From Oreohelix idahoensis (Eukaryota; Mollusca; Gastropoda; Stylommatophora; Oreohelicidae): a stretch of 64,000 bases of DNA. The DNA is taken from the NCBI GenBank assembly GCA_024509875.1, contig JAMPIV010011345.1:186001-250000 (forward strand), read 5' to 3'. Below, in pieces: positions 22,920-33,392 of the stretch. The position numbers were made by a program, and so were the translations under genes. Numbering within the stretch: the stretch's first letter is position 1; each line of letters opens with the position of its first letter. The notes beneath the pieces are model-generated. The model saw only the letters and a program-made list of their open reading frames with translations. It ran no database searches and was not told the origin of the DNA.

Positions 22920-23110
22920 GCCCAAATTGTGTTTGAAAATAAATATATATATTAAGAAATAAAACAGTATTGAATCAGTTTTACAAATTAATGGTACACA
23001 GGTTGGATGAACAGAGTGGTCTTCATCACCCGTGATGGACGAACAACAACAACACACAGGAAACACAGGACATTTTGGGTTTCACGCTTCACAGTTACAA
23101 ACAGACAACA
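22920..23110. repeat. Isolated, decayed relative of the 287-bp satellite
   Basis: It aligns with the array at 62921 in order: AATAAAACAGTATTGAATCAG, TTTTACAAATTA, then the hairpin region as GGACATTTTGGGTTTCACGC instead of GGACGTTTCGGGTTTTACCC, then CACAGTTACAAACAGACAAC. The hammerhead-like core is broken by several changes. Confidence 0.6.
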
Positions 23111-23281
23111 AGGACAATAAGTATAGACAGGTTAAAGAAAAATACTATAGACACTACAAACATGTTTTATATTATATATATATAAATAACAACACAGTTG
23201 AAGAGCAATAATAAAAGCCTAAAGTCGCCCAAAATGTGTTACAAAATAGCATAAAGTCGCACAAAACAGTCAGAAGTCGCC

Positions 23282-25634
23282 TGTAGTGGATTTTGATGGT
23301 ATTGTATGGTTGATGTCAACTAGTGTGATGTATGAGGTCAGCTGTGAAGGCTCCCGAGATAAAAGTAGATGTGAATTACAGAAGGCCCTTCGTACTATTA
23401 CTTATGACCTCACACATATCTTTTTTTTTTTTTACTAATGAATGTGGCTACGTTAAAAATCTAGGGTACTGATATGTACTGTGTTGTGGTAGAGTACACA
23501 CACACACACACACACAGATAATTAAGAAGTCTAATAATATTAATAAAATTTATGACACACTGAACTAACTCAGGCTGTTTTAGTTTTACAAGTTAATCTT
23601 TTGATAAATTTATTTTGTTCTGAACCAAATGTTTAGTTGGTCAGAACATAAGAAATATTATGGAGTCATAAATGGAATGCAAAATCATATGACATAATAA
23701 AATGGAAAATGTGTACTTAATTATTTCAAATGACTGGTTAATAATAATTAAATTAAGATAGTCACAGGAGAACTTATTACTAGATATGCTGTTGGGGTGG
23801 TGTCATCACTCCCAGTCTATGACTGCCAAACATTGTCCGTTGACTTAAGGGATAAATATATATAATTTAATTTCCCCAATGTCATTGCTTTATTTAATGG
23901 CGAATTAGGGATAGTTTAGTTGAAAATGTTGGTGAAAGTTCAGCAGGCCAGATAAGACTTATCTCGCCTGCGTCGATCCTGTACAAAAGTCTGGTGGCCC
24001 CACCTCTCCGTGCTTGGGGGGCAATATACGGCTGCTCTGACACAATGATAGACTGCTCTGGTCCACACTTGTATATATTATTACAGCATTTGACACCGCT
24101 TTGGTGCCAAATAGAAACTCACAGTTCTGAAACAAAAGTATTGGTCATGTGTCAGAACTCTATCCTCTGAACCACTTCTGCACACAACACTACACACAAC
24201 AACACCACATAGACTAGGTCAGATCTCTCTGACCACACAGCACATCTTACCAAGTTGGTTTCACATAGTATCAGTTCCCCAAGACTACATTACATCTGAG
24301 ATATGTTCAATAGCTTCCTGCTATTAAATAAGATAGGTGATATGTTCCACTGATCTCAACACTAGATCCTTTTCATAGTTTCATTTAGGCGTTCCTATAT
24401 ATTTTCTTTGTATGTATATCTCTAGACCCTGATCTAGGGCTGGGGATCCAGAGCGAACACTTACTTGTCGTAATTGATATGGCAGTATCAATCACTCGAA
24501 TTATTAAAATATACAGAATAAGTATTATTCATTCTTACCAGAATTCAGAATTGAGAACACAGTTAAAGTTTGCTAGCAAAACTCAGCTGAGCTGCTGGCC
24601 GTATGATGGCGTCCCACTTATAAAGTTATATTCTTATGGAATCAACACCATCCTGGATTCAAACTGCGTCTCTGAACAGACTTATGTTAAATGGCAAACT
24701 TTCACCTCTCTATCACGCTACTATAAAATGCGTTGACCAATCGCCGACTTCCCCCCTAATTTTCAAATCGTCAACCAAAAGTCACTTCAGTCAAATCTCA
24801 GTCAAGTATGTGTTACGGTCTGTTAGTCCGTCTGTCTCTACTTGTTTTTTCATAAAAACACACTTGGTTTTTCATGTATTTCCTACACGAATCTGATGCC
24901 TAAGTTATTTTTAGCTACAATTCTCCACCACATTCCCTCTCTTTAATTACAGCTCGATTTTTACGTTTGCAGACTCAAGGCCAAGATTTTGGTTACTTTT
25001 AGTGACATGGGTTAACAGTGCAGTCGTTCGTCTGATATGAACAATACAGTCTTTTGTCAATATCTTCCTTATTATCTATCCGTCTGTATAATTGAAAGCA
25101 TATTATTTCTCTGCTCAAGATGGGCTATCAAACTAGCTAGGTTTTATTTTCATAACTCTATTATTAAGAAAAAACGAATTTTTTTCTCAAGTTTAAATTT
25201 TGAAATTTGTTCGAGATCCTTCCCTCATGTGTTTTGCCGCGGCATTCAAATAAAAGACCAAGTATCGAAAAACCGTCCAAGAAATGACTGTCTCGATCCA
25301 GAGCCAATGTCCATTTCTTGTCCATTTCCTTACTTTATGTCAACTAGGGGACGTGAATTTTTTTCCTTTCACCCCCACTTGCGTCTTTTTGCCGTTCGAA
25401 CTTCAAACACGTGTTCAGTCATATTTTTCCTTTTTTTTTTTGTGTCCTCCGTTCTCTCCCGTCTACAAAGGGTAAACGTTCCGTCTGCACTTCTAACTCG
25501 TTAGTTTTAAATGGCGGTGGGAAAGCTGGCATGGGCGAGCATGTCTCCTAGTATCTTACGCATTATTTTTAACCCTACATTTCATCGTTAATTTTGGAGA
25601 TATTTTAACGTTGTATCATTGTGACATCATCACA
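23282..25634 (-). repeat. 3' LTR of the Gmr1-like element (2353 bp)
   Basis: It is nearly identical to 30317-32650. The differences noticed are an AC microsatellite of different length near 23498, a 9-bp stretch (CACTTCAGT, about 24782) missing from the other copy, and scattered single changes. On + it begins TGTAGTGGATTTT and ends CATCATCACA. At 2.35 kb it is unusually long for this class. Short open frames inside (24479, 25037) recur in both LTRs but resemble nothing known. Confidence 0.95.
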
Positions 25635-25650
25635 CATGTCCCCACCTGAG
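25635..25650 (-). promoter_or_regulatory. Probable polypurine tract
   Basis: On the minus strand CTCAGGTGGGGACATG lies directly against the 3' LTR. A purine-rich run at this place primes plus-strand DNA synthesis in LTR elements. It is short and interrupted, so the exact primer is uncertain. Confidence 0.55.
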
Positions 25651-25722
25651 AACATGCACTACGGCAAGTTCCAAAACCAGTGATACACATAGATAAAATC
25701 TCTCCTCACGCCTGCCACTACT

Positions 25723-28473
25723 CTAATTTTGATCACAGGGGTGCCGACTGAGGAAATCTGCACCGACATTCAATTTGCCTGGGATGTATTCGATAATAAA
25801 CTGATAAGGTTGCAGTAATAAAGACCACCTCAGCAATCTTGCGTTTTCATGCTTAGCCTGAGATAAGAATACGAGGGGCTGATGATCCGTCTGGACCACA
25901 AAAGTCCTACCATACAGATAGATTTGAAACTTCTTTATTGCCCAGATTAACGCTAAACATTCCTTTTCGCTTGTAGAATATCCTTGTTCCGCTTTATTCA
26001 ATTTGCGGCTTGCATAAGCGACTGGGTTCAGTTCCCCATCGGGTGAAGATGACCTCTGCAACAAGGCCGCCCCGAGGCCTACATTACTTGCATCTGTTCT
26101 CACCACAAAGTCCTGTGTCAAATCAGGCAATTTGAGAATAGGCTTGCTAGTGAGTTTTTCCTTTAATTCTTGGAAAGCTAATTCACATTGCGCAGTCCAA
26201 ATAATTTTATCTGGAAGTCCCTTGCGAGTCAGATCAGTCAGAGGAGCACAAATAGAGTTAAAATTTTTGATATATTTTTGATAAAATCCGCATAACGACA
26301 CGAATGATCGCACGTCCTTTTTTGTTTGTGGTCTAGGTGCTCTCTGCAGTTTTTCCAAGTTCTTGGGATCAGGGGTCATGTTACCCTGATATACAGTGTG
26401 TCCCAAGAATTCCAACTCTTTGCATCCAATACAACATTTTGTTGGCCTAGCAGTTAAGTTCGCCTCCCTAAGCCTATTAAATAACATTTTTAGAGCGTCA
26501 ATGTGTTCTTCAAATGTCTCTGTGGCGACGAGAATATCATCCATGAAATTCGTGATACATGGGTTATTCAGGGGATCCAACAATTTGCGCATCATCCTTG
26601 AAAATACACTCGGAGCATTTTTCAGTCCGAATGGTAGCATGTTGAATTCATAATGTCCTTCCGATGTGCTAAACGCTAAATAAGGTCTCACTTCAGGCTT
26701 CACTGGAATCTGGTAATAGCCTTTACTAAGATCCACCTTTGAAAAGTATTTTGCCTTGTTTAATCTGGCAAATAACTGTTTTGTGTCTGGTAATGGATCC
26801 ACTTGTCCTTCTGTGACAGCATTCAGTTTCCTGTAATCTATGCACAGTCTGTGTTCCCCAGACGGTTTTCTCAACAAAACGACACTGGAGCTAAAAGATG
26901 ATTCACTGTGTGAAATAATCCCCTCCTTCAACAAATAATCTATTTCTTCCTTCAATGCCTTCTCCTTCGCGAACGGAATAGAATAGGCTCTCATACAGAT
27001 TGGGTTTGAGTCTACCAGTTTCATGTCATACTGTAGCAAATTTGTATGTCCTGGTTTATCTGTTAATACATCTGTATGTTCCTCCAGAACCTGTTGAACT
27101 CTCTCCCTCTGATTTTTAGTCAGGTGCTTACTGACTTTTACCTGTGCCGCTGTTTCACAAGGATGTAATGGGTATTCATGTGAGGTGAGTGGTTCCTTTT
27201 GCATTTGAGTTGCGATAGCCAAGGTCAGTAAGGGGGTGCTTTCCTGGAGTGGTCTGTCCAGATACTTCTTTAACAGGTTTACATGATAAACTTTCTCCTT
27301 CCCCTTTTTGTCAATTTTATAGTTTGTTCTAGACACCTTCTCTAGAACCGTATATGGACCTTGCCATCCAATTTGTAATTTATTCTGGCTGCCGGGTAGT
27401 AGAAGAAGCACCTTCTCTCCCACAGCTAGTTCTCTGTCCTTTGCCTTCCTATTAAAATATGCTGCATGTTTCTTCCTGGCTTGTCTCAAATTATCATTTG
27501 CCAGTTTCCATCCAGCTTTCAGACGAGTGGTCAGTTCGTTCACGTATTGATAAGATGAGGTAACAGTCTCTTCTGCCTTCTCATCTGTCCAGGTCCTTAA
27601 TAGTGCTTCTAATGGACCTTTTATTGGCCTCCCAAATAGCAGAGTTGCGGGAGCCATCCCGGTTGAACTATGTGGTACCTCCCGATACGCAAACAATGCG
27701 GCGGGCAGGAATTGATCCCACAGATCCGGTTTTTCGTGTGCCAGCTTCCTCAGGATAGAAATGAGAGTCCCATTGAACCTCTCTACCTGGCCGTTCCCTT
27801 GTGGATGGTACGGACTACAATGAAAGTGTCTGGCTTGAAATAGCTTAAAAACTTCTTCCGTTAGTTTCCCCTTGAACTGAGAGCCATTATCAGTCAAGAT
27901 TTGATGCGGGAATCCTAATCTTGTGAATATTGTAAGTAGTGCCTCTGCTACATGTTTTGAATCAATTGATGGCAGGGCTACCGCCTCTCCCCACATAGAA
28001 CAAGTGTCCACCAGAGTAAGGATGTAACTGTTCCTCCTCTTGGTCCGAGTGAGAGGTCCCACAATATCCACTGCAACCCTCTCAAAAGGTGTTCCCACTA
28101 TGGGCATTTCCCCTAGAGTTGCAGGAGCAGTCCAGTGCTTTGGAGCTACCCTTTGACATTCTGGACAGGATTTGACATATCTTTTTATATCCTCCGTTAT
28201 CCCTGGCCAGAAGTAATGACAAGCTATACGCTGTCCTGTGGCGCTGATCCCCATGTGACCACTGAAGGGAATCGCATGCCCGAGTTCCATCACTTTATCC
28301 CTATATGAAGTGGGAAGAACCAGCTGGTTGTGACCATTTGTTCCAGTTCCGGCCTTCCTGTATAATAGTTTGTTCTTCATAAAATATTCCCCCTTGCTTG
28401 GAGGTGTGTGGCATTTGGGCAATTTTTTAAAACATGGCTTGAGTGTCCTATCCTCAGCCTGCGCCTTCCTCAT
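25723..28473 (-). CDS. Pol: integrase, reverse transcriptase, RNase H
   Basis: The frame has 916 codons from the first ATG. Residues about 50-110 hold the integrase zinc finger (H..H with CPECQ). About 130-290 is the integrase core: D in AVDIVGPL, D in LTDNGSQF, E in NGQVERFNGTL. Near 350-400 is a GPF/Y-type module (GWQGPYTVLEKV). About 480-690 is the reverse transcriptase, with VDLSKGYYQIPV, LPFGLKNAP and FMDDILVA. About 770-900 is RNase H, with RTDASNVGLGAALLQ, the catalytic E of EKECLALIWAI and QTDHQPL. It ends with a tether motif GADFLSRH. The frame is open upstream of this ATG through at least 28560 and overlaps gag in the -1 frame, so a gag-pol frameshift is the likely route of expression. 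Confidence 0.93.
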   Translation of the reverse strand: MRKAQAEDRTLKPCFKKLPKCHTPPSKGEYFMKNKLLYRKAGTGTNGHNQLVLPTSYRDKVMELGHAIPFSGHMGISATGQRIACHYFWPGITEDIKRYVKSCPECQRVAPKHWTAPATLGEMPIVGTPFERVAVDIVGPLTRTKRRNSYILTLVDTCSMWGEAVALPSIDSKHVAEALLTIFTRLGFPHQILTDNGSQFKGKLTEEVFKLFQARHFHCSPYHPQGNGQVERFNGTLISILRKLAHEKPDLWDQFLPAALFAYREVPHSSTGMAPATLLFGRPIKGPLEALLRTWTDEKAEETVTSSYQYVNELTTRLKAGWKLANDNLRQARKKHAAYFNRKAKDRELAVGEKVLLLLPGSQNKLQIGWQGPYTVLEKVSRTNYKIDKKGKEKVYHVNLLKKYLDRPLQESTPLLTLAIATQMQKEPLTSHEYPLHPCETAAQVKVSKHLTKNQRERVQQVLEEHTDVLTDKPGHTNLLQYDMKLVDSNPICMRAYSIPFAKEKALKEEIDYLLKEGIISHSESSFSSSVVLLRKPSGEHRLCIDYRKLNAVTEGQVDPLPDTKQLFARLNKAKYFSKVDLSKGYYQIPVKPEVRPYLAFSTSEGHYEFNMLPFGLKNAPSVFSRMMRKLLDPLNNPCITNFMDDILVATETFEEHIDALKMLFNRLREANLTARPTKCCIGCKELEFLGHTVYQGNMTPDPKNLEKLQRAPRPQTKKDVRSFVSLCGFYQKYIKNFNSICAPLTDLTRKGLPDKIIWTAQCELAFQELKEKLTSKPILKLPDLTQDFVVRTDASNVGLGAALLQRSSSPDGELNPVAYASRKLNKAEQGYSTSEKECLALIWAIKKFQIYLYGRTFVVQTDHQPLVFLSQAKHENARLLRWSLLLQPYQFIIEYIPGKLNVGADFLSRHPCDQN

Positions 28474-28490
28474 CTCCTCTGGATGAGCAT

Positions 28491-30053
28491 TTATAGGTTC
28501 ACCTTCTTCCTCCTTTTCTGTGACCTGGTCTGCACTGTCGCCATGATCACAGGTCTCTCGGGATTCCCCAAGAAGACGTATCTACACCCCAATATCAAAG
28601 GGTAGATTGGTTCATCTATCACTGCTGCTCTGATTTCTCCTTCCACATAGCGAGTTTTCACCGTTATCCTTGCGATGGGAAGTGTCATGAGTGGTATGTC
28701 CTTAGTCGCCCCTTGTATTTCCACTGTTTCTGTGGTATACTGACTTGGGTCCACTAGGCTAGACTTCACAACTGAATCATAATCCAAACCTGTATCATAA
28801 AGGCACCTTATGGTGACCCCATTACAAATAACATCCTCACAAACTGGGGGGTGATAAGGTTCCTGCTGTCCATTAGGATTAACCTTTAATCTTTGAGTCC
28901 CCGACTTCATTGCAGCAATGTTTGAAGGTTTCCTTCTACAAAATTCGGTGTTATGGTTATCTTTCTTGCACCATTTGCACCATCTTTTTCCTTGGTTAAA
29001 CGGTTTTCTTTCATTGTATTTTTGGTCATTGAACTGTGAGTTTCTGTCTCGATAGTCATTTCTTGGCCGTTCAAAGTTTGTCCTGCCTTTATTACCCTGT
29101 TCTCTATTATCAAATTTATTAAATGGCTGTGGAGCTTTAAAAGTTTCTATGTGCTTCTTTTTAGAGCCACTTACCTCTGCCTGGGCTGCCTGATACCTCT
29201 CAGCGACATTTAAAATCTCCCCCAACTTCTCTGCACCTTGTTCCATGAGAAATTTTCTCATGTCTGGAGCCATGGACTCTCTCAATTGCTCTATCATGAT
29301 CATCTCTTTAAGATCTTGGGTCTTCCCCAGAGCAGTCCATTTCTCCAAATAGGTTTCCAGTCTGGCAGAGAATTGGTGGTATGTCTCCCCAGACAACAGT
29401 TTGGCATTTCTAAATTTCTTACGATAAAATTCACCATTTTTTTCGTACCTCAATAACAAAGCCTGCTTTAACATGTCATAATTGTCTTGGTCTTCTCTGT
29501 TCATTTTTGCGAAGACTTCATAAGAAGTACCTCTCAGTCCCTGTGATAACTTTAAACTCCACCTCTCTCTCTCTAACCCATATGTAGTAGCTAATAACTC
29601 AAAACGACTGAGGTACCCCTCGATGTCATCGTCTTTTTCAACAAAATGGTCTAAATGAAACCCCATAGCTGATGTTGAGGCACCCTGACTAGCTGCAGCA
29701 TCTGAGGCAAAAGGGCTGGCACCATTTTCAGGAGCATGGCCTTGTAACTCCAGCTCCCTTAGTCGTAATTCGTGCTCCCTTTGCAACCTTCTATCTTCTG
29801 CCTCCCTTTCGGCCTTTTTATCTTCTGCTTCCCTTTGCTGTCGTTTTTCTTCTTTGTCAGCCTCAATCTGCAGCCTCTTAAGTTCTTTATCAGCCTCAAT
29901 TTGTAACCTCTTCTCTTCAGCTACCTTCCTATCTTCCCTTTCAATATACTTGTCACATTCAGCAGTTACATACTGAATTAAAACCTGACCATCCATTCCC
30001 ATATCCTTCGCCGTTAGCACAGCAGCTGATCTGAACTTTGCTAACTCCGCCAT
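28491..30053 (-). CDS. Gag and aspartic protease
   Basis: 520 codons from the ATG at 30053 (MAELAKFRSAA), 240 bp after the primer-binding site. Residues about 35-100 form a highly charged Glu/Lys/Arg coiled coil. A gag capsid-like region follows (about 130-290: EGYLSRFELLATTYGLERER, then a stretch with YHQFSARLETYLEKW). A single zinc knuckle, C-x2-C-x4-H-x4-C (CKWCKKDNHNTEFC), sits near 365. The protease has the active site YDTG near 430 and a later ILG. The last codons (about 28491-28560) overlap the upstream extension of pol. The stop is TAA. Confidence 0.9.
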   Translation of the reverse strand: MAELAKFRSAAVLTAKDMGMDGQVLIQYVTAECDKYIEREDRKVAEEKRLQIEADKELKRLQIEADKEEKRQQREAEDKKAEREAEDRRLQREHELRLRELELQGHAPENGASPFASDAAASQGASTSAMGFHLDHFVEKDDDIEGYLSRFELLATTYGLERERWSLKLSQGLRGTSYEVFAKMNREDQDNYDMLKQALLLRYEKNGEFYRKKFRNAKLLSGETYHQFSARLETYLEKWTALGKTQDLKEMIMIEQLRESMAPDMRKFLMEQGAEKLGEILNVAERYQAAQAEVSGSKKKHIETFKAPQPFNKFDNREQGNKGRTNFERPRNDYRDRNSQFNDQKYNERKPFNQGKRWCKWCKKDNHNTEFCRRKPSNIAAMKSGTQRLKVNPNGQQEPYHPPVCEDVICNGVTIRCLYDTGLDYDSVVKSSLVDPSQYTTETVEIQGATKDIPLMTLPIARITVKTRYVEGEIRAAVIDEPIYPLILGCRYVFLGNPERPVIMATVQTRSQKRRKKVNL

Positions 30054-30293
30054 CACACAAAATAACAATGATCAAGGTAAAAATCTAACCAATCAATAAC
30101 TAAAGTAATTCTAATTAACTATTGATTAAGGTAATTCTAATTAGCCAGTTAACTAATTAATTACCACTGGCTGTGAAGATTCACCAACTTTTATTTTCAC
30201 TTTCAATTTTAAGGGACACTTTTAATTATAACAATTTGTTCCCCTGATTTAATTCTCCCACCAGGAGATCCTAATATTACTGATAAGCTAATT

Positions 30294-30311
30294 ATCCCGG
30301 ACGAGCCCCCA
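30294..30311 (-). promoter_or_regulatory. Primer-binding site, tRNA-Pro type
   Basis: On the minus strand TGGGGGCTCGTCCGGGAT starts five bases after the 5' LTR. This 18-mer is the well-known complement to the 3' end of proline tRNA, used as primer by murine leukaemia virus and other elements. Confidence 0.9.
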
Positions 30312-30316
30312 ATATA

Positions 30317-32650
30317 TGTAGTGGATTTTGATGGTATTGTATGGTTGATGTCAACTAGTGTGATGTATGAGGTCAGCTGTGAAGGCTCCTGAGATAAAAG
30401 TAGATGTGAATTACAGAAGGCCCTTCGTACTACCACTTACGACCTCACACATATCTTTTTTTTTTTACTAATGAATGTGGCTACGTTAAAAATCTAGGGT
30501 ACTGATATGTACTGTGTTGTGGTAGAGTACACACACACACACACAGATAATTAAGAAGTCTAATAATATTAATAAAATTTTTGACACACTGAACTAACTC
30601 AGGCTGTTTTAGTTTTACAAGTTAATCTTTTGATAAATTTATTTTGTTCTGAACCAAATGTTTAGTTGGTCAGAACATAAGAAATATTATGGAGTCATAA
30701 ATGGAATGCAAAATCATATGACATAATAAAATGGAAAATGTGTACTTAATTATTTCAAATGACTGGTTAATAATAATTAAATTAAGATAGTCACAGGAGA
30801 ACTTATTACTAGATATGCTGTTGGGGTGGTGTCATCACTCCCAGTCTATGACTGCCAAACATTGTCCGTTGACTTAAGGGATAAATATATATATGTTAAT
30901 TTCCCCAATGTCATTGCTTTATTTAATGGCGAATTAGGGATAGTTTAGTTGAAAATGTTGGTGAAAGTCCAGCAGGCCAGATAAGACTTATCTCGCCTGC
31001 GTCGATCCTGTACAAAAGTCTGGTGGCCCCACCTCTCCGTGCTTGGGGGCAATATACGGCTGCTCTGACACAATGATAGACTGCTCTGGTCCACACTTGT
31101 ATATATTATTACAGCATTTGACACCGCTTTGGTGCCAAATAGAAACTCACAGTTCTGAAACAAAAGTATTGGTCATGTGTCAGAACTCTATCCTCTGAAC
31201 CACTTCTGCACACAACACTACACACAACAACACCACATAGACTAGGTCAGATCTCTCTGACCACACAGCACATCTTACCAAGTTGGTTTCACATAGTATC
31301 AGTTCCCCAAGACTACATTACATCTGAGATATGTTCAATAGCTTCCTGCTATTAAATAAGATAGGTGATATGTTCCACTGATCTCAACACTAGATCCTTT
31401 TCATAGTTTCATTTAGGCGTTCCTATATATTTTCTTTGTATGTATGTCTCATGACCCTGATCTAGGGCTGGGGATCCAGAGCGAACACTTACTTGTCGTA
31501 ATTGATATGGCAGTATCAATCACTCGAATTATTAAAATATACAGAATAAGTATTATTCATTCTTACCAGAATTCAGAATTGAGAACACAGTTAAAGTTTG
31601 CTAGCAAAACTCAGCTGAGCTGCTGGCCGTATGATGGCGTCCCACTTATAAAGTTATATTCTTATGGAATCAACACCATCCTGGATTCAAACTGCGTCTC
31701 TGAACAGACTTATGTTAAATGGCAAACTTTCACCTCTCTATCACGCTACTATAAAATGCGTTGACCAATCGCCGACTTCCCCCCTAATTTTCAAATCGTC
31801 AACCAAAAGTCAAATCTCAGTCAAGTATGTATTACGGTCTGTTAGTCCGTCTGTCTCTACTTGTTTTTTCATAAAAACACACTTGGTTTTTCATGTATTT
31901 CCTACACGAATCTGATGCCTAAGTTATTTTTAGCTACAATTCTCCACCACATTCCCTCTCTTTAATTACAGCTCGATTTTTACGTTTGCAGACTCAAGGC
32001 CAAGATTTTGGTTACTTTTAGTGACATGGGTTAACAGTGCAGTCGTTCGTCTGATATGAACAATACAGTCTTTTGTCAATATCTTCCTTATTATCTATCC
32101 GTCTGTATAATTGAAAGCATATTATTTCTCTGCTCAAGATGGGCTATCAAACTAACTAGGTTTTATTTTCATAACTCTATTATTAAGAAAAAACGTATTT
32201 TTTTCTCAAGTTTAATTTTTGAAATTTGTTCGAAAACCTTCCCTCATGTGTTTTGCCGCGGCATTTAAATAAAGACCAAGTATCGAAAAGCGTCCAAGAA
32301 ATGACTGTCTCGATCCAGAGCTAATGTCCATTTCTTGTCCATTTCCTTACTTTATGTCAACTAGGGGACGTGAATTTTTTTCCTTTCACCCCCACTTGCG
32401 TCTTTTTGCCGTTCGAACTTCAAACACGTGTTCAGTCATATTTTTCCTTTTTTTTTGTGTCCTCCATTCTCTCCCGTCTACAAAGGGTAACCATTCCGTC
32501 TGCACTTCTAACTCGTTAGTTTTAAATGGCGGTGGGAAATACTGGCATGGGCGAACATGTCTCCTAGTATCTTACGCATTATTTTTAACCCTACATTTCA
32601 TCGTTAATTTTGGAGATATTTTAACGCTGTATCATTGTGACATCATCACA
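30317..32650 (-). repeat. 5' LTR of the Gmr1-like element (2334 bp)
   Basis: Partner of the LTR at 23282-25634, with the same ends and TCGCC immediately outside. It should contain the element's promoter; TATA-like stretches are many and no single one stands out. Confidence 0.95.
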
Positions 32651-32879
32651 TCGCCCAAATTGGGATAGAAAAGTAGCCCAAAGAAACATTTTATTTTCAG
32701 AATATTTTGGTTTTCTGGTGTTCGGATAAAGGGATATAGACCTGTAGTTCCCTCTAAGCTTTTGTCATGTGAACCATAAAATACAGCATCTTCTAGCACT
32801 GCATCATTCACTGATCTCATAATTTTCATCTCTTTTCTCATTGCCTTTTTCACTCCTAAAGGAGCATTGGCAGGTATTT

Positions 32880-33330
32880 CAAATCATCAGATTTACCTTT
32901 CCACACAAACTATGGATGTAAGTCATGAACACTTAGTAAACAAGCAAAGAAAAGCACTATAGACCACAGAGATGTGGTTTTACAGAGGAATGTTAAGAAA
33001 ACCAAGAACAGCTAAAATGGTGAATAAGAATGTCCTGAAGGAAGTCATACGCAAAGGATGCTTAATACTCACAATAAAAGTAAGCAATCTACTTTCACTG
33101 GGCAAGTAATGAGGACAAGAAGAAAGCTGGATATTATGACAGGAAAGATTGAAAGAAAAAAAAGAAAGGACAATATAGAGGGAAGATGCTGGACAGTTTG
33201 AACATGGTATGGGAAGAAGTCAACAACAAAACTGATAAAACAGTGCTGGAGACAGGACGTTGTGGAAAGAGAGTACCCAGCCACCAGGCATGGCACTCAA
33301 AGAAGCAGCACTGATACAAACTTCATATTT
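32880..33330 (+). pseudogene. Badly decayed LINE C terminus
   Basis: Broken frames read in order like the end of a LINE protein: TTACAGAGGAATG.TAAGAA (fingerprint of FYRRMLRI), a stretch like GHVMRR, the basic KKKER region and ACAGGACGTTGTGGAAAGAG (AGDRTLWKE). Many stops are present. Confidence 0.5.
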
Positions 33331-33392
33331 ATTCATTAATTTTTTTACTCTTGATTTTTCATATCATGCTTTTCCAAGGTTATAAATGCTAG

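Larger units (their letters stand above)
23282..32650 (-). mobile_element. Complete Ty3/gypsy-type LTR retrotransposon, Gmr1-like
   Basis: The 9369-bp element is flanked by the 5-bp duplication TCGCC (23277-23281 and 32651-32655). The two LTRs start TGT and end ACA. On the minus strand the order is LTR, primer-binding site, gag-protease, integrase, reverse transcriptase, RNase H, polypurine tract, LTR. Integrase before reverse transcriptase is the Ty1/copia order, while the sequences are Ty3/gypsy-like, which is the defining trait of the Gmr1 group. Both frames are open and catalytic residues are present. The LTRs differ at few positions, so the insertion looks recent and could be active. No envelope gene was found. 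Confidence 0.93.

Noticed and set aside
23282..32650. Endogenous retrovirus, because of the proline primer-binding site
   Set aside because: The primer site matches that of murine leukaemia virus, but the proteins are Ty3/gypsy-like, integrase precedes reverse transcriptase and there is no envelope frame.
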